From NCBI RefSeq assembly GCF_029983095.1, contig NZ_CP120467.1:1293001-1357000 (forward strand): a DNA stretch of 64,000 bases, written 5' to 3'. Under the pieces are notes generated by a model. The model did not search any database and was not told the DNA's origin. It saw nothing but the letters and a program-made list of their open reading frames with translations. Made by a program: the position numbers and the translations under genes. The stretch comes from Enterococcus montenegrensis (lineage in GTDB: Bacteria; Bacillota; Bacilli; Lactobacillales; Enterococcaceae). Positions within the stretch are counted from its first letter, which is position 1. The number at the start of each line of letters is the position of its first letter. This document shows positions 28,284 through 37,424 of this stretch, in pieces.

Positions 28284-29567
28284 ATGACTGCAAAATGGGA
28301 AAAAACTGGCACCAATGATGGTGTATTAACATTTTCAATCGATCAAGCTGAAATTCAAAAAGGTTTGACACAAGCATTCAACAAAGTAAAAGGAAATTTA
28401 AATGTACCTGGCTTCCGTAAAGGGAAAGTTTCACGCCAAGTATTTAACCGTATGTACGGCGAAGAAGCTCTTTATGAAGACGCATTGAACGCTGTATTAC
28501 CAGAAAATTACGAAGCTGCAGTGAAAGAAGCCGGAATCGATCCTGTTTCTCAACCAAAAATTGACATTGACAGCATGGAAAAAGATCAAGATTGGGTAAT
28601 CAAAGCTGAAGTTACGGTTAAACCTGAAGTTAAATTAGGGGACTACAAAGACTTAACTGTTGAAAAACAAGATCGCACAGTCACAGAAGCAGACGTTGAC
28701 GCAAAATTAAAACAAGAACAAGAACAACAAGCTGAGTTAGTGATTAAAGAAGACGAAGCAGCTGCAAACGGCGACACTGTTGTGATTGACTTTGAAGGTT
28801 TTGTTGACGGAGTTGCATTTGAAGGCGGCAAAGGCGACAATTACTCATTAGAATTAGGTTCAGGTTCATTCATTCCTGGTTTTGAAGAACAATTAGTAGA
28901 TCATAAAGCTGGCGATAATGTGGATGTTACTGTAACTTTCCCTGAAGACTATCAAGCAGAAGATTTAGCTGGTAAAGAAGCTATCTTCAAAGTAGTTGTT
29001 CACGAAGTAAAAACAAAAGAATTACCTGAATTGGATGATGAATTTGCAAAAGACGTCGACGAAAACGTTGAAACTTTAGCAGAATTAAAAGAAAAATACA
29101 TGACAGAATTAACAGAAGCAAAAGAAAAAGCAGCTGAAGATGCTAAAGATGAATTAGCTATTAGAACTGCTGTTGAAAATGCTGAAATTCTTGATTTACC
29201 GCATGTAATGGTTCATGATGAAGTACACCGTTCTATGGACGAATTTTTAAACAACATGCAACGTCAAGGTATTTCACCTGAAATGTATTACCAATTGACT
29301 GGTTCAACAGAAGCAGATTTACACAAACAATTTGAAGGCGAAGCTGAAAACCGAGTTAAAACAAACTTGGTAATTGAAGCTATTGCTGCTGCAGAAAACT
29401 TAGAAGCAACAGAAGCAGATGTTGAAAAAGAAATCGCTGAATTGTCTGAAGCATACAACATGCCAGTTGATCAAATCAAACGCGTTTTAACAGAAGATAT
29501 GTTAAAACATGATATCACAATGAAAAAAGCGGTTGAACTTGTTACAGGAACAGCTGTTGAAAAATAA
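28284..29567 (+). CDS. tig: Trigger factor (ribosome-associated chaperone, PPIase)
   Basis: Binds at the ribosome exit tunnel and helps nascent proteins fold. The 427-residue protein has the ribosome-binding domain with the GFRKGK signature (about 43-48, [14 protein letters not shown]), an FKBP-type prolyl isomerase domain (about 160-245) and a C-terminal helical substrate-binding part. The ATG at 28284 follows CGGAGGG; an upstream in-frame codon at 28218 overlaps the promoter and is rejected. tig followed by clpX is a common order. Confidence 0.97.
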   Translation: MTAKWEKTGTNDGVLTFSIDQAEIQKGLTQAFNKVKGNLNVPGFRKGKVSRQVFNRMYGEEALYEDALNAVLPENYEAAVKEAGIDPVSQPKIDIDSMEKDQDWVIKAEVTVKPEVKLGDYKDLTVEKQDRTVTEADVDAKLKQEQEQQAELVIKEDEAAANGDTVVIDFEGFVDGVAFEGGKGDNYSLELGSGSFIPGFEEQLVDHKAGDNVDVTVTFPEDYQAEDLAGKEAIFKVVVHEVKTKELPELDDEFAKDVDENVETLAELKEKYMTELTEAKEKAAEDAKDELAIRTAVENAEILDLPHVMVHDEVHRSMDEFLNNMQRQGISPEMYYQLTGSTEADLHKQFEGEAENRVKTNLVIEAIAAAENLEATEADVEKEIAELSEAYNMPVDQIKRVLTEDMLKHDITMKKAVELVTGTAVEK

Positions 29568-29580
29568 TTTTTAAAATTGA

Positions 29581-29610
29581 AGCCGCCAGCTTGTGCTGGT
29601 GGTTTTTTTT
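29581..29610 (+). terminator. Terminator after tig
   Basis: CCGCCAGC pairs with GCTGGTGG (one G-T pair) around TTGT, then eight T residues. Confidence 0.88.
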
Positions 29611-29713
29611 GCTTTATTGCCCTTAAAAAAATAGAAGCTGGCTTTATATTTTATTAAAAAACGATTGTACTTGGCTACAATGAAAGCAACTACTTTTTCT
29701 TTCGTAAATAGTA

Positions 29714-29722
29714 TGCTATCAT
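29714..29722 (+). promoter_or_regulatory. Extended -10 promoter of clpX
   Basis: TGC followed by TATCAT (29717-29722), about 70 bases before the clpX start; the -35 is weak. Confidence 0.5.
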
Positions 29723-29792
29723 AGTTTAAGACTGTTTAAATCAGTTATCCAGCACTCGTTAAGAGTACGGAAATTTTTCAAGGGGTGAGACC

Positions 29793-31031
29793 ATGTACGA
29801 CAACACTAGCGGAAATGAAACTGTACGTTGTTCATTTTGCGGTAAATCGCAAGAAGAAGTGCGTAAGATCGTCGCCGGTCCCGGGGTCTACATTTGTAAC
29901 GAGTGTATCGACTTATGCAAAGAGATCATTGACGAGGAGTTCCTGGATGAAGAAGTGCGGGAATTCATCGATGTACCTAAACCAAAAGAAATCTTAGCAA
30001 TTTTAAATGAATATGTAATCGGGCAAGACCGTGCGAAAAAAGCATTGGCTGTGGCGGTTTACAATCATTACAAACGTGTGAATGCGGAAAGTAGCGAAGA
30101 TGAGGTAGAATTACAAAAGAGTAATATCTGTTTAATCGGGCCTACCGGCTCAGGAAAAACTTTCTTAGCCCAAACATTAGCCCGTTCTCTTAACGTTCCA
30201 TTTGCAATTGCGGATGCTACAAGCTTGACAGAAGCTGGTTATGTAGGTGAAGATGTCGAAAATATTTTATTAAAACTTTTACAAGCGGCTGACTTCAATG
30301 TTGAAAGAGCCCAAAAAGGGATTATTTATATTGATGAAATCGATAAAATTGCCCGTAAGAGTGAGAATGTTTCGATTACACGAGATGTTTCTGGTGAAGG
30401 CGTGCAGCAAGCTTTGCTTAAAATCTTAGAAGGCACAGAAGCAAGTGTACCACCACAAGGCGGCAGAAAGCATCCTCATCAAGAAATGATTCAAATTGAT
30501 ACGACTAACATCTTATTTATCGTTGGTGGTGCTTTTGATGGAATTGAAACGATCGTTAAAAATCGAATGGGTGAAAAAATCATCGGTTTTGGCACGAACA
30601 ATAAAAAAATCGGTGATGACGAAAGTGTGATGCAACACATCATCCCTGAAGATTTATTGAAGTTTGGTTTGATTCCAGAATTTATCGGGCGCTTGCCAGT
30701 CATGGCTGCCTTAGATAAATTGACAAATGATGATTTAGTCCGCATTTTAACGGAGCCTAAAAATGCATTAGTCAAACAATACAAAAAGTTGATGTCTTTA
30801 GATGAGACTGAATTAACCTTTGAACCATCCGCGCTAAAAGCAATTGCAGCAAAAGCGATTGAGCGTAATACTGGTGCGCGGGGTCTGCGCTCGATTATTG
30901 AAGATATTATGATGGATGTCATGTTTGATGTGCCAAGCGATGGAGATATTAAAGAAGTTATCATCACAGAAGATGCTGTCACAGGTGTTGGTACACCAAA
31001 AGTTATTTATGCTGAGAAAAAAGCGGGATAA
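29793..31031 (+). CDS. clpX: ATP-dependent Clp protease ATP-binding subunit ClpX
   Basis: AAA+ unfoldase that feeds substrates to ClpP. The 412-residue protein has the N-terminal zinc-binding domain (Cys13, Cys16, Cys35, Cys38), Walker A GPTGSGKT (116-123), Walker [11 protein letters not shown], the pore motif GYVGEDVE and the ClpP-binding loop IGF (KIIGFGTN). The start has AAGGGGTGAG eight or so bases upstream. clpP is not in the window. engB follows. Confidence 0.98.
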   Translation: MYDNTSGNETVRCSFCGKSQEEVRKIVAGPGVYICNECIDLCKEIIDEEFLDEEVREFIDVPKPKEILAILNEYVIGQDRAKKALAVAVYNHYKRVNAESSEDEVELQKSNICLIGPTGSGKTFLAQTLARSLNVPFAIADATSLTEAGYVGEDVENILLKLLQAADFNVERAQKGIIYIDEIDKIARKSENVSITRDVSGEGVQQALLKILEGTEASVPPQGGRKHPHQEMIQIDTTNILFIVGGAFDGIETIVKNRMGEKIIGFGTNNKKIGDDESVMQHIIPEDLLKFGLIPEFIGRLPVMAALDKLTNDDLVRILTEPKNALVKQYKKLMSLDETELTFEPSALKAIAAKAIERNTGARGLRSIIEDIMMDVMFDVPSDGDIKEVIITEDAVTGVGTPKVIYAEKKAG

Positions 31032-31039
31032 ATGAACAA

Positions 31040-31066
31040 AAAAGCTGGGGCTCGTACCCAGCTTTT
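31040..31066 (+). terminator. Weak terminator-like hairpin between clpX and engB
   Basis: A 10-bp stem (AAAAGCTGGG with CCCAGCTTTT) is followed only by TAGCTTGATTTTT, so termination may be partial and engB may be read through from clpX. Confidence 0.5.
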
Positions 31067-31093
31067 AGCTTGATTTTTAAAGGAGTGAAATAG

Positions 31094-31678
31094 ATGAAAG
31101 TTCATAACGCAGAAATTGTGATTAGTGCCGTAGCGCCAAAACAATATCCCGAAACAGATTTACCAGAAATCGCGTTGGCAGGACGTTCTAATGTCGGAAA
31201 ATCGTCTTTCATTAATACGCTAATCCAGCGAAAAAATCTTGCCCGAACTTCTTCTAAGCCCGGAAAAACCCAAACTCTCAATTTCTATTTGATTGAGGAT
31301 ACATTGCACTTTGTTGACGTTCCAGGCTATGGCTACGCCAAAGTGTCTAAGAGTGAACGGGCCAAATGGGGGCAGATGATTGAAACTTACTTGACTCAAA
31401 GGGAACAATTGAAGGCAGTAGTATCTTTAGTCGATTTACGCCATGCCCCTAGTCAAGAAGATATTCAAATGTATCAGTTTTTGAAGTACTACGACTTACC
31501 TGTAATCGTAGTTGCAACAAAAGCGGATAAAATTCCCCGTGGCAAATGGAATAAACACGAATCAGTCATTAAAAAAGCTTTGGATTTTGATAAATCGGAT
31601 ACCTTCATTATTTTTTCTTCGGTGACCAAAGAAGGAAAAGAAGAAGCGTGGCAAGCTATTGAAAGAGCAATTAAATAG
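31094..31678 (+). CDS. engB: Ribosome biogenesis GTP-binding protein EngB (YsxC)
   Basis: An essential GTPase in late 50S assembly. The 194-residue protein has G1 GRSNVGKS (30-37), a G2 threonine around KPGKTQT, G3 DVPG (75-78), G4 TKAD (142-145) and the SSV-type G5 (FSSVTKEG). AAAGGAG precedes the ATG. It lies 62 bases after clpX, a conserved pairing in Firmicutes. Confidence 0.97.
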   Translation: MKVHNAEIVISAVAPKQYPETDLPEIALAGRSNVGKSSFINTLIQRKNLARTSSKPGKTQTLNFYLIEDTLHFVDVPGYGYAKVSKSERAKWGQMIETYLTQREQLKAVVSLVDLRHAPSQEDIQMYQFLKYYDLPVIVVATKADKIPRGKWNKHESVIKKALDFDKSDTFIIFSSVTKEGKEEAWQAIERAIK

Positions 31679-31712
31679 AGTCGAATCATTTCTGATTCGA
31701 CTCTGTTTTTTT
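31677..31712 (+). terminator. Terminator after engB
   Basis: A 12-bp or longer perfect stem (AGAGTCGAATCA with TGATTCGACTCT), then GTTTTTTT. It overlaps the stop codons of both engB and the opposite small gene. Confidence 0.92.
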
Positions 31713-31847
31713 GCTCTTTTTTTGTTCTTTTTTTATTTCTGGTTTTAAAAAACGGGAAACATCAACTTCCTCTTTTTTGTCCGGTAAAATTACCAAATCA
31801 TCAAACATTTTATCTAATGAATCATCTCGTTCAAATTTCAAACCCAT
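31686..31847 (-). CDS. Small hypothetical protein (possibly SPJ_0845-like)
   Basis: A 53-residue protein, highly charged, with the pattern LKFERDDSLDKMFDDL, then LPDKKEEVDVSRFL, then a Lys-rich tail. The ATG at 31847 has a near-perfect ribosome site (GGAGGTGG) six bases upstream on the minus strand, which is why this start and this gene are accepted. The LDKMF pattern recalls the small SPJ_0845 family of streptococci and enterococci, though I cannot confirm it. Its stop codon lies inside the engB terminator, so the mRNA 3' end overlaps engB antisense. Confidence 0.6.
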   Translation of the reverse strand: MGLKFERDDSLDKMFDDLVILPDKKEEVDVSRFLKPEIKKEQKKSKKTESNQK

Positions 31848-31940
31848 CGCAATCCACCTCCAGTTAGAGTTTAGCACGTTTTAGTAGGATTTTTAAGAAA
31901 AAACGATTCCTTTTTACTTTTTTTTAACGCCAATATTAGT

Positions 31941-31946
31941 TATAAT
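31941..31946 (+). promoter_or_regulatory. -10 element of the 31980 gene
   Basis: A perfect TATAAT lies 20 or so bases before the ribosome site; the -35 region is only T-rich. Confidence 0.4.
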
Positions 31947-31979
31947 AAAATTATAGAAAGATTAAAAGGCGGTGAGATG

Positions 31980-33308
31980 ATGAAGTTGACAAATAAGATG
32001 TTTATCACAGTGCAATATATCAACTTAAATGACCAAATGATCAAGCGTCATTTGCAAGACTGGCTTGTCTTTGTTCGCCTGCTCTATCAACCACAGCAGA
32101 TGATTGTGAACCATGAAGAGATGCAGTCTTTTTCTTTAAAGCGTGTTCATCAACTTTTGAGTCAATTAACTGAGCAAGAAGATTTGGAGTTTATTGTAAA
32201 AGAAGGTCCCAATGAATCTTATTTTCATTTGGTCGATGGTAATTTATTAGAAAAGCATCTCGTTTCACAAGAAATCTTTTTAAAAAACAAGCAAATAATC
32301 TTAAATTATGTCGATGTCAAAATGAAGGAACGCGGCTTATTTGGCTACATCAGAAATTACGATGAGTATTTGTATCACAATACCGATGATATAAAAATGC
32401 GCCAAGTATTTCAGCCGCTAGCAGAAATAGAAAAATTACCTAAAATCCGTAATAAAGAAAATAAAACGGTGGTAGATTGTAATCAGTTTGCCGGGTATGA
32501 CATTTTTTATCGTGGTTTTTGTTTAACTTCCTGTTGGCGCGTCTACTTCACCGCTCGTTATCATAAAATCATTCCATTAGCGGTGGTAGAAGAAGTGCAA
32601 CAAGTTGAACAAGTAACAAAAACTGCAGAAGATGTGTGGTTTGTTGAACTTTACAAAGATCCCTATCGTTGGCAAGAAGACTTGAATTTGGGCTATCAGC
32701 GCTTGTTTAGAGACCAGATGGGGATTGATCAATTAGCCTGGGATAATGGCGTTGGAATATTACGTGAACCCTTAATTGAATACGCATACACAGAAAATGT
32801 CATTCAGACAGTTCAATACCAAAATGACCGGCTGCAGCCAACACCTAAAAAAGAAGCAACGCATTTTGTGACCCGTGTTTATGATATTGTTCACGATAAT
32901 TACCAAGAAAGACGTGTCAAAGGCGTTTTAAATGCGCAGGCTTATTTTCCTTGGATCGATGAGCAGGGAATGAAGATGATGAATTATCTTGTTTTAAATC
33001 CGCAGTATTCTCTGGATGAGGGTCTTTGCGCATATGAATTTTATTTGCGGAACTACTTAGAAATAAATATCACCGATGATCGCTACCATGAATATTTAGC
33101 AATCTTAAATATTTATCTGCCGGATGATTTTCTAACTAAAGTGCCATATAAAATCTTAAAAGAGCGGATGCAAGATATCCATTTTACACGGTTAAAAAAA
33201 CGCAAACAGCGTGTATATTTTGATATGAAAAAGAAAAAAAATCATTTGCGTGTCAATTTTGTACCATTTTCGGCAATGAAAAATACGAATGAAATAAAAG
33301 TCGTGTAG
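31980..33308 (+). CDS. Hypothetical protein, function unknown
   Basis: A 442-residue soluble protein that I do not recognise. It is rich in Tyr, Gln and aromatic residues, has no signal peptide and no transmembrane stretch, and ends in a very basic segment (about 395-430: RLKKRKQRVYFDMKKKKNH) that could touch nucleic acid or membrane phospholipid. Two ATGs lie side by side at 31977 and 31980; the second is seven bases from AAGGCGG and is preferred. The next gene, 11 bases on, encodes a small membrane protein, so the pair may work together. Confidence 0.6.
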   Translation: MKLTNKMFITVQYINLNDQMIKRHLQDWLVFVRLLYQPQQMIVNHEEMQSFSLKRVHQLLSQLTEQEDLEFIVKEGPNESYFHLVDGNLLEKHLVSQEIFLKNKQIILNYVDVKMKERGLFGYIRNYDEYLYHNTDDIKMRQVFQPLAEIEKLPKIRNKENKTVVDCNQFAGYDIFYRGFCLTSCWRVYFTARYHKIIPLAVVEEVQQVEQVTKTAEDVWFVELYKDPYRWQEDLNLGYQRLFRDQMGIDQLAWDNGVGILREPLIEYAYTENVIQTVQYQNDRLQPTPKKEATHFVTRVYDIVHDNYQERRVKGVLNAQAYFPWIDEQGMKMMNYLVLNPQYSLDEGLCAYEFYLRNYLEINITDDRYHEYLAILNIYLPDDFLTKVPYKILKERMQDIHFTRLKKRKQRVYFDMKKKKNHLRVNFVPFSAMKNTNEIKVV

Positions 33309-33319
33309 GGGGTTAAAAA

Positions 33320-33517
33320 ATGGAAGATTTATTGTTTAAAAAGTATATGTTACCAACGGGTGTTCTGACAATCTTACTGTTAATGTTACCGGATTTTTTC
33401 ATGAAAATTCCGTTAGCCCTAGCGATTATTTTATTAGGAAGCTGCCTATGTATTTACAAGTATTGGCAATTAGAAGTAAAATTGGAAGTTCAAAAAATTA
33501 GGAGTGGGAAAGAGTAG
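33320..33517 (+). CDS. Small two-helix membrane protein
   Basis: A 65-residue protein with two hydrophobic helices (about 11-28 and 31-48) and a short charged tail; family not recognised. The ribosome site GGGGG lies seven bases or so upstream, and the gene is 11 bases after the 31980 gene, suggesting co-expression. It ends just before a shared terminator. Confidence 0.6.
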   Translation: MEDLLFKKYMLPTGVLTILLLMLPDFFMKIPLALAIILLGSCLCIYKYWQLEVKLEVQKIRSGKE

Positions 33518-33544
33518 TAATTTTTCACTAGCAATGTCTGTTAT

Positions 33545-33587
33545 AAAAAAGACCAACAATTCATCAATATGAATCGTTGGTCTTTTT
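33545..33587. terminator. Bidirectional terminator between the small membrane protein and fruA
   Basis: An AAAAAGACCAAC/GTTGGTCTTTTT stem extended by ATTCAT/ATGAAT across one mismatch, flanked by A and T runs. Confidence 0.88.
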
Positions 33588-33603
33588 ACGAAGTTTTATT
33601 TGT

Positions 33604-35523
33604 TTAGTTAACGTCTTTTTTTAATAATCCAAAAATGATACCAGAAATTACTGCCCCGATGGCAATAAATACTAGATATAAAATTGGGTTGCTGACTAAG
33701 AATACTACGAAAATACCACCATGAGGTGCAAGTAACAGAATATCTTTAGCACCAACTAATGCTCCTGTAATTGCAGAACCGATAATGAAACTTGGAATAG
33801 CACGTAGCGGATCAGCTGCAGCAAATGGAATAGAGCCCTCGGTAACAAAAGACAGTCCCATTACAATGTTTGTTAAACCAGCATCTTGTTGATCTTTCGT
33901 AAATTTATTTTTGAATAAACGTGTAGCTACAAAAATTGCTAATGGAGGAACCATACCACCGGCCATGACAGAGGCCATTACCACACTACCGCCAGAAGCG
34001 ACTGTAGTAGCTAATGTTGCTGTACCAAAAACATAGGCTGCTTTATTAATTGGGCCACCCAAATCTGCTGCCATCATACCAGCTAGTAAAGCGCCAAGTA
34101 AAGCTGCATTAGAACCACTTAAACCAGTTAAGAAACTATTTAACGCATCGTTAATTACTTTCATGGGTACGTTGATGATGAGCATTAGAAAACCAGTAAT
34201 TAAAAGTCCGAATACTGGATAGAACAAAATAGTTTTAATCCCATCAAGTGATTTTGGTAGACCTTTAAATAATTTCCGTAAGAACAAGATAACATAACCA
34301 CCAAGGAAACCACCAATTAAAGCACCTAAGAAGCCAGCACCGCCAGTATTTGCTAAAGCACCTGCGGCAAAACCAACAATTAAACCAGGACGATCAGCAA
34401 TACTTGAAGCAATAAAACCAGCTAAGACTGGCAACATAAAACCAAACGCTGCACTACCAATTTGGTTGAACCAAGATGCTTGTATATTATAGTTACCTAA
34501 TTGCGCTAAACTGTCTTTTGGAACGCCCATAAATTGGTCAATCATAAAGGATAAAGCAATGGCAATCCCACCACCGATAACAAACGGTAACATGTGTGAA
34601 ACACCGTTCATTAAGTCTTTATATATCCGTTGTCCTACCGTGCCATCTGCGCTTTCATCTGAACTACTAGAGGCAGAACCATCGCCTTTAAATACTGGCG
34701 CAGAACCGCTCAATGCTTCATTGATCAAGTTTTCTGGTTTGCGAATACCATCACTAACAGGGCGGTTCACTAAATGTTTGCCATCAAAGCGATCCATTTC
34801 AACTTTTTTGTCTGCAGCGACAATGACACCATCAGCGCGAGCAATATCTTCAGCCGTTAAACGATTTTTAATTCCTTCTGAGCCGTTTGTCTCAACTTTA
34901 ATGTCAACACCCATTTCTTTGGCTTGTTTTTTCAAGGCGTCTTCGGCCATGTAAGTATGGGCGATACCAGTTGGACAAGCGGTAACAGCAACAATGTATT
35001 TGCGATTAAAACTCTTTAATTCTTCTTCTTCGGCAGCTTTCTTTTCAGCTTTTGCTTCTTCGTCTTTTTTTGCTTGTGCGTCGGTAAATAGTTGTTGCAC
35101 TTCATCTGGTGTTTTGGCTGATTTTAATTGTGCAACAAAATCAGCATCAATGAGCAAACGAGAAAGGGCAGCTAACGCTTGTAAATGGGTATCGTTTGCA
35201 CCTTCTGGAGCGGCAATCATGAAAAATAGATAAGTAGGTTGACCATCTAGTGCTTCATAGTCAACACCGGCATTACTTTTAGCAAATAATACTGTCGCTT
35301 CTTTAACGGCTTTATTTTTTGCATGGGGCATCGCAATTCCATCACCTAAACCAGTTGAAGTTTGTGCTTCTCGGGCTAAAATACCTTCTTTGTAAACTGC
35401 GATGTCTGAAATTCGGCCGACATCATACATTTTTTGAACCATTTCATCGATTGCACCTTTTTTGTCAGTGGCCTTCAGATCCATAATCATGGCATCTTTA
35501 ATCAATAATTCATTGATATTCAT
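33604..35523 (-). CDS. fruA: Fructose PTS transporter, EIIABC
   Basis: Imports fructose and phosphorylates it to fructose-1-phosphate. The 639-residue protein has EIIA (about 1-150) with the phospho-His67 in GIAMPHAKN, EIIB (about 172-270) with phospho-Cys183 in TACPTGIAHT, an Ala/Glu-rich linker between them, and a membrane EIIC (about 300-639) with many helices. The start has AAGGAGG upstream on the minus strand. It is the last gene of the operon, 47 bases after fruK. Confidence 0.96.
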   Translation of the reverse strand: MNINELLIKDAMIMDLKATDKKGAIDEMVQKMYDVGRISDIAVYKEGILAREAQTSTGLGDGIAMPHAKNKAVKEATVLFAKSNAGVDYEALDGQPTYLFFMIAAPEGANDTHLQALAALSRLLIDADFVAQLKSAKTPDEVQQLFTDAQAKKDEEAKAEKKAAEEEELKSFNRKYIVAVTACPTGIAHTYMAEDALKKQAKEMGVDIKVETNGSEGIKNRLTAEDIARADGVIVAADKKVEMDRFDGKHLVNRPVSDGIRKPENLINEALSGSAPVFKGDGSASSSSDESADGTVGQRIYKDLMNGVSHMLPFVIGGGIAIALSFMIDQFMGVPKDSLAQLGNYNIQASWFNQIGSAAFGFMLPVLAGFIASSIADRPGLIVGFAAGALANTGGAGFLGALIGGFLGGYVILFLRKLFKGLPKSLDGIKTILFYPVFGLLITGFLMLIINVPMKVINDALNSFLTGLSGSNAALLGALLAGMMAADLGGPINKAAYVFGTATLATTVASGGSVVMASVMAGGMVPPLAIFVATRLFKNKFTKDQQDAGLTNIVMGLSFVTEGSIPFAAADPLRAIPSFIIGSAITGALVGAKDILLLAPHGGIFVVFLVSNPILYLVFIAIGAVISGIIFGLLKKDVN

Positions 35524-35569
35524 TGTTTTCCTCCTTAATGTTAAAACGACAGCTTATTTTTAACCGAAA

Positions 35570-36487
35570 TTAATCGGCAATTTTTTCAATTACAACTTCA
35601 GCTAATAGTTCTTGAATAAATTCTGCTTGTGCCAAATCATCTGAAAACGCAGTGGCACTTCCGCTGGCAACGCCCCATTTAAAGGCATTCACTGCATCCT
35701 TATTCTCACTATAGGCGCCGATGAAACCTGCGATCATAGAGTCGCCTGCACCGACTGAATTTTTTAAGGGGCGTTTTAATACATTTGATTGGTAAACGCC
35801 TTCTTTTGTGAAGAGCAGTGCGCCATCGCCAGCCATTGAAATGATGGCGTTTTGAGCTCCGGTATTCAGCAGTTTCTTACCAAAAGGAATGATATCTGAA
35901 ATGCTGTTGAAAGTAGTGTGATAAGCTTCTGCTAATTCGTGGTTATTTGGTTTTACTAATACCGGTTGACTAGTCAAAGCATCCATCAAGTCTTGACCGG
36001 TCGTATCAATAACAAAATCAGCTTTATTTTCTTTTACTAATTGAACAAGCTCTTGATAAAAGCCACTTGGTAAACTAGCAGGAGCGCTGCCAGATAAAAC
36101 GACGATATCTCCTTTAGTAACAGTGCTTAATTTTGCTTTTAAATCGGCAATGTCTTTTGCTGAAATGTCAGGACCTAGACCGTTGATTTCCGTTTCAGCT
36201 TCTGCCTTTAACTTAATGTTAATCCGCGTATCTGCGTTAATTTGGGTGAAGTTTTGTTCAATATTTTCCTGACTTAGCCAGTCAGTGATAAAAGTACCCG
36301 TAAAACCACCTAAAAATCCTAAGGCGATATTTTCAACATTATTCCGCTTTAATATGCGGGAGACGTTAATACCCTTACCACCAGGTAATTTCAGATCTTT
36401 TTTCATCCGATTTACTTCACCGATTTTTAAGTCATCCACATGGACGATATAGTCGATTGAGGGGTTTAGCGTAACGGTGTAAATCAT
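35570..36487 (-). CDS. fruK: 1-phosphofructokinase
   Basis: Phosphorylates fructose-1-phosphate to fructose-1,6-bisphosphate. The 305-residue PfkB-family protein has the N-terminal GGKGINVSRIL signature and the C-terminal GAGDSMIAGF with the catalytic Asp. The start codon overlaps the fruR stop (ATGA-type), so the two are translationally coupled. Confidence 0.95.
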   Translation of the reverse strand: MIYTVTLNPSIDYIVHVDDLKIGEVNRMKKDLKLPGGKGINVSRILKRNNVENIALGFLGGFTGTFITDWLSQENIEQNFTQINADTRINIKLKAEAETEINGLGPDISAKDIADLKAKLSTVTKGDIVVLSGSAPASLPSGFYQELVQLVKENKADFVIDTTGQDLMDALTSQPVLVKPNNHELAEAYHTTFNSISDIIPFGKKLLNTGAQNAIISMAGDGALLFTKEGVYQSNVLKRPLKNSVGAGDSMIAGFIGAYSENKDAVNAFKWGVASGSATAFSDDLAQAEFIQELLAEVVIEKIAD

Positions 36488-37239
36488 TTTTTTGCCTCCA
36501 ATATTTTGACTTCACGATACAAGTCTACGTGCTCTTCAGGACAATAATCTGTCAAGATGGTAGCTGCATCTAATGGTGCTACTTTTGCAAAGCTAATTTG
36601 ATTAAACTTACTATGGTCTGCCAAAATAAATCCTTCTTCTGCTTGTTGTAGGGCTACTTTTTTTAAAATTGCTTCTTCTGGATCAGGAGTAGTATATCCT
36701 GCAGTTAAGTCAATTCCGTTTATACCTAAAAACGCTTTGTTGAAATTAAATTCAGCCAATTGTTTTAAGCTGGTATTTCCCAACGTGGCATTGGTTGAAA
36801 GTTTAATGGCTCCACCCAAGATGATGGTATCGATATTTAAATCAATCAATTGTGCAGCGTGTTTAACGGAATTGGTCACAACTTTTAAAGATGTTCCAGT
36901 CGTAAGTAGGGGAATTAATTCTAATGTACTACTTCCGGCATCCAAATAAATGACATCATCTTTTTGAATTTGTGTGACTGCGAGTTTAGCGATCATTTGT
37001 TTAGCAGAAACATTTTCCTTAGTTTTTGTCTGCATGTCTGCTTCAAAACCAATATGCTGACCTGCTCGCTTTGCACCGCCATGGATCCGAATTAGCAATT
37101 TTTGATTCTCTAATTCTTGTAAATCACGTCGAATTGTTGATTCAGAAGCATCTAATAAGTTGGTTAACTCATGCAGTTTGACGATATTATTTTGAGCAAG
37201 GAGTTGCAAAATTTTTTGTTGTCTTTCTTCTGTAAGCAT
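36484..37239 (-). CDS. fruR: DeoR-family repressor of the fructose operon
   Basis: A 251-residue transcription factor with the N-terminal DeoR helix-turn-helix (about 6-57; ESTIRRDLQELE) and the C-terminal effector-binding DeoRC domain (YLDAGSST, TNS). By analogy it senses fructose-1-phosphate. As first gene of the operon it should repress its own promoter by binding the TTTTGA repeats just upstream. Confidence 0.92.
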   Translation of the reverse strand: MLTEERQQKILQLLAQNNIVKLHELTNLLDASESTIRRDLQELENQKLLIRIHGGAKRAGQHIGFEADMQTKTKENVSAKQMIAKLAVTQIQKDDVIYLDAGSSTLELIPLLTTGTSLKVVTNSVKHAAQLIDLNIDTIILGGAIKLSTNATLGNTSLKQLAEFNFNKAFLGINGIDLTAGYTTPDPEEAILKKVALQQAEEGFILADHSKFNQISFAKVAPLDAATILTDYCPEEHVDLYREVKILEAKK

Positions 37240-37261
37240 TTACAATTCCTCCTTCGACCAT

Positions 37262-37290
37262 ATAGTAGCACGTTTTTCTTTCAAATTCAA
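37262..37290 (-). promoter_or_regulatory. fruRKA promoter
   Basis: On the minus strand -35 TTGAAT (37285-37290), a 17-base spacer, TGC, and -10 TACTAT (37262-37267). Confidence 0.75.
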
Positions 37291-37324
37291 CTACAAACAG
37301 TCAAAAACGTTCAAAACAAATCAC
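37279..37324 (-). promoter_or_regulatory. Phased TTTTGA repeats, likely FruR operator
   Basis: On the minus strand TTTTGA occurs twice with a 10-base period, and ATTTGA recurs further on in phase, overlapping the -35. DeoR-type FruR proteins commonly bind such direct repeats. Confidence 0.5.
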
Positions 37325-37424
37325 AAAAGAAATTGAAAAGGGTTAAAAAACTGCAGTGGAAGGGCTAACAATTGAAAAAAGTTGAGAACTTTGGCTTAAT
37401 TATAAGTAGAAGGGTGTTGGTAAA

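Noticed and set aside
30491..30982. 163-codon antisense frame in clpX
   Set aside because: Shadow of the clpX codons; low-complexity composition and no start signals.
34559..34954. 131-codon frame opposite fruA
   Set aside because: Shadow of fruA; no ribosome site.
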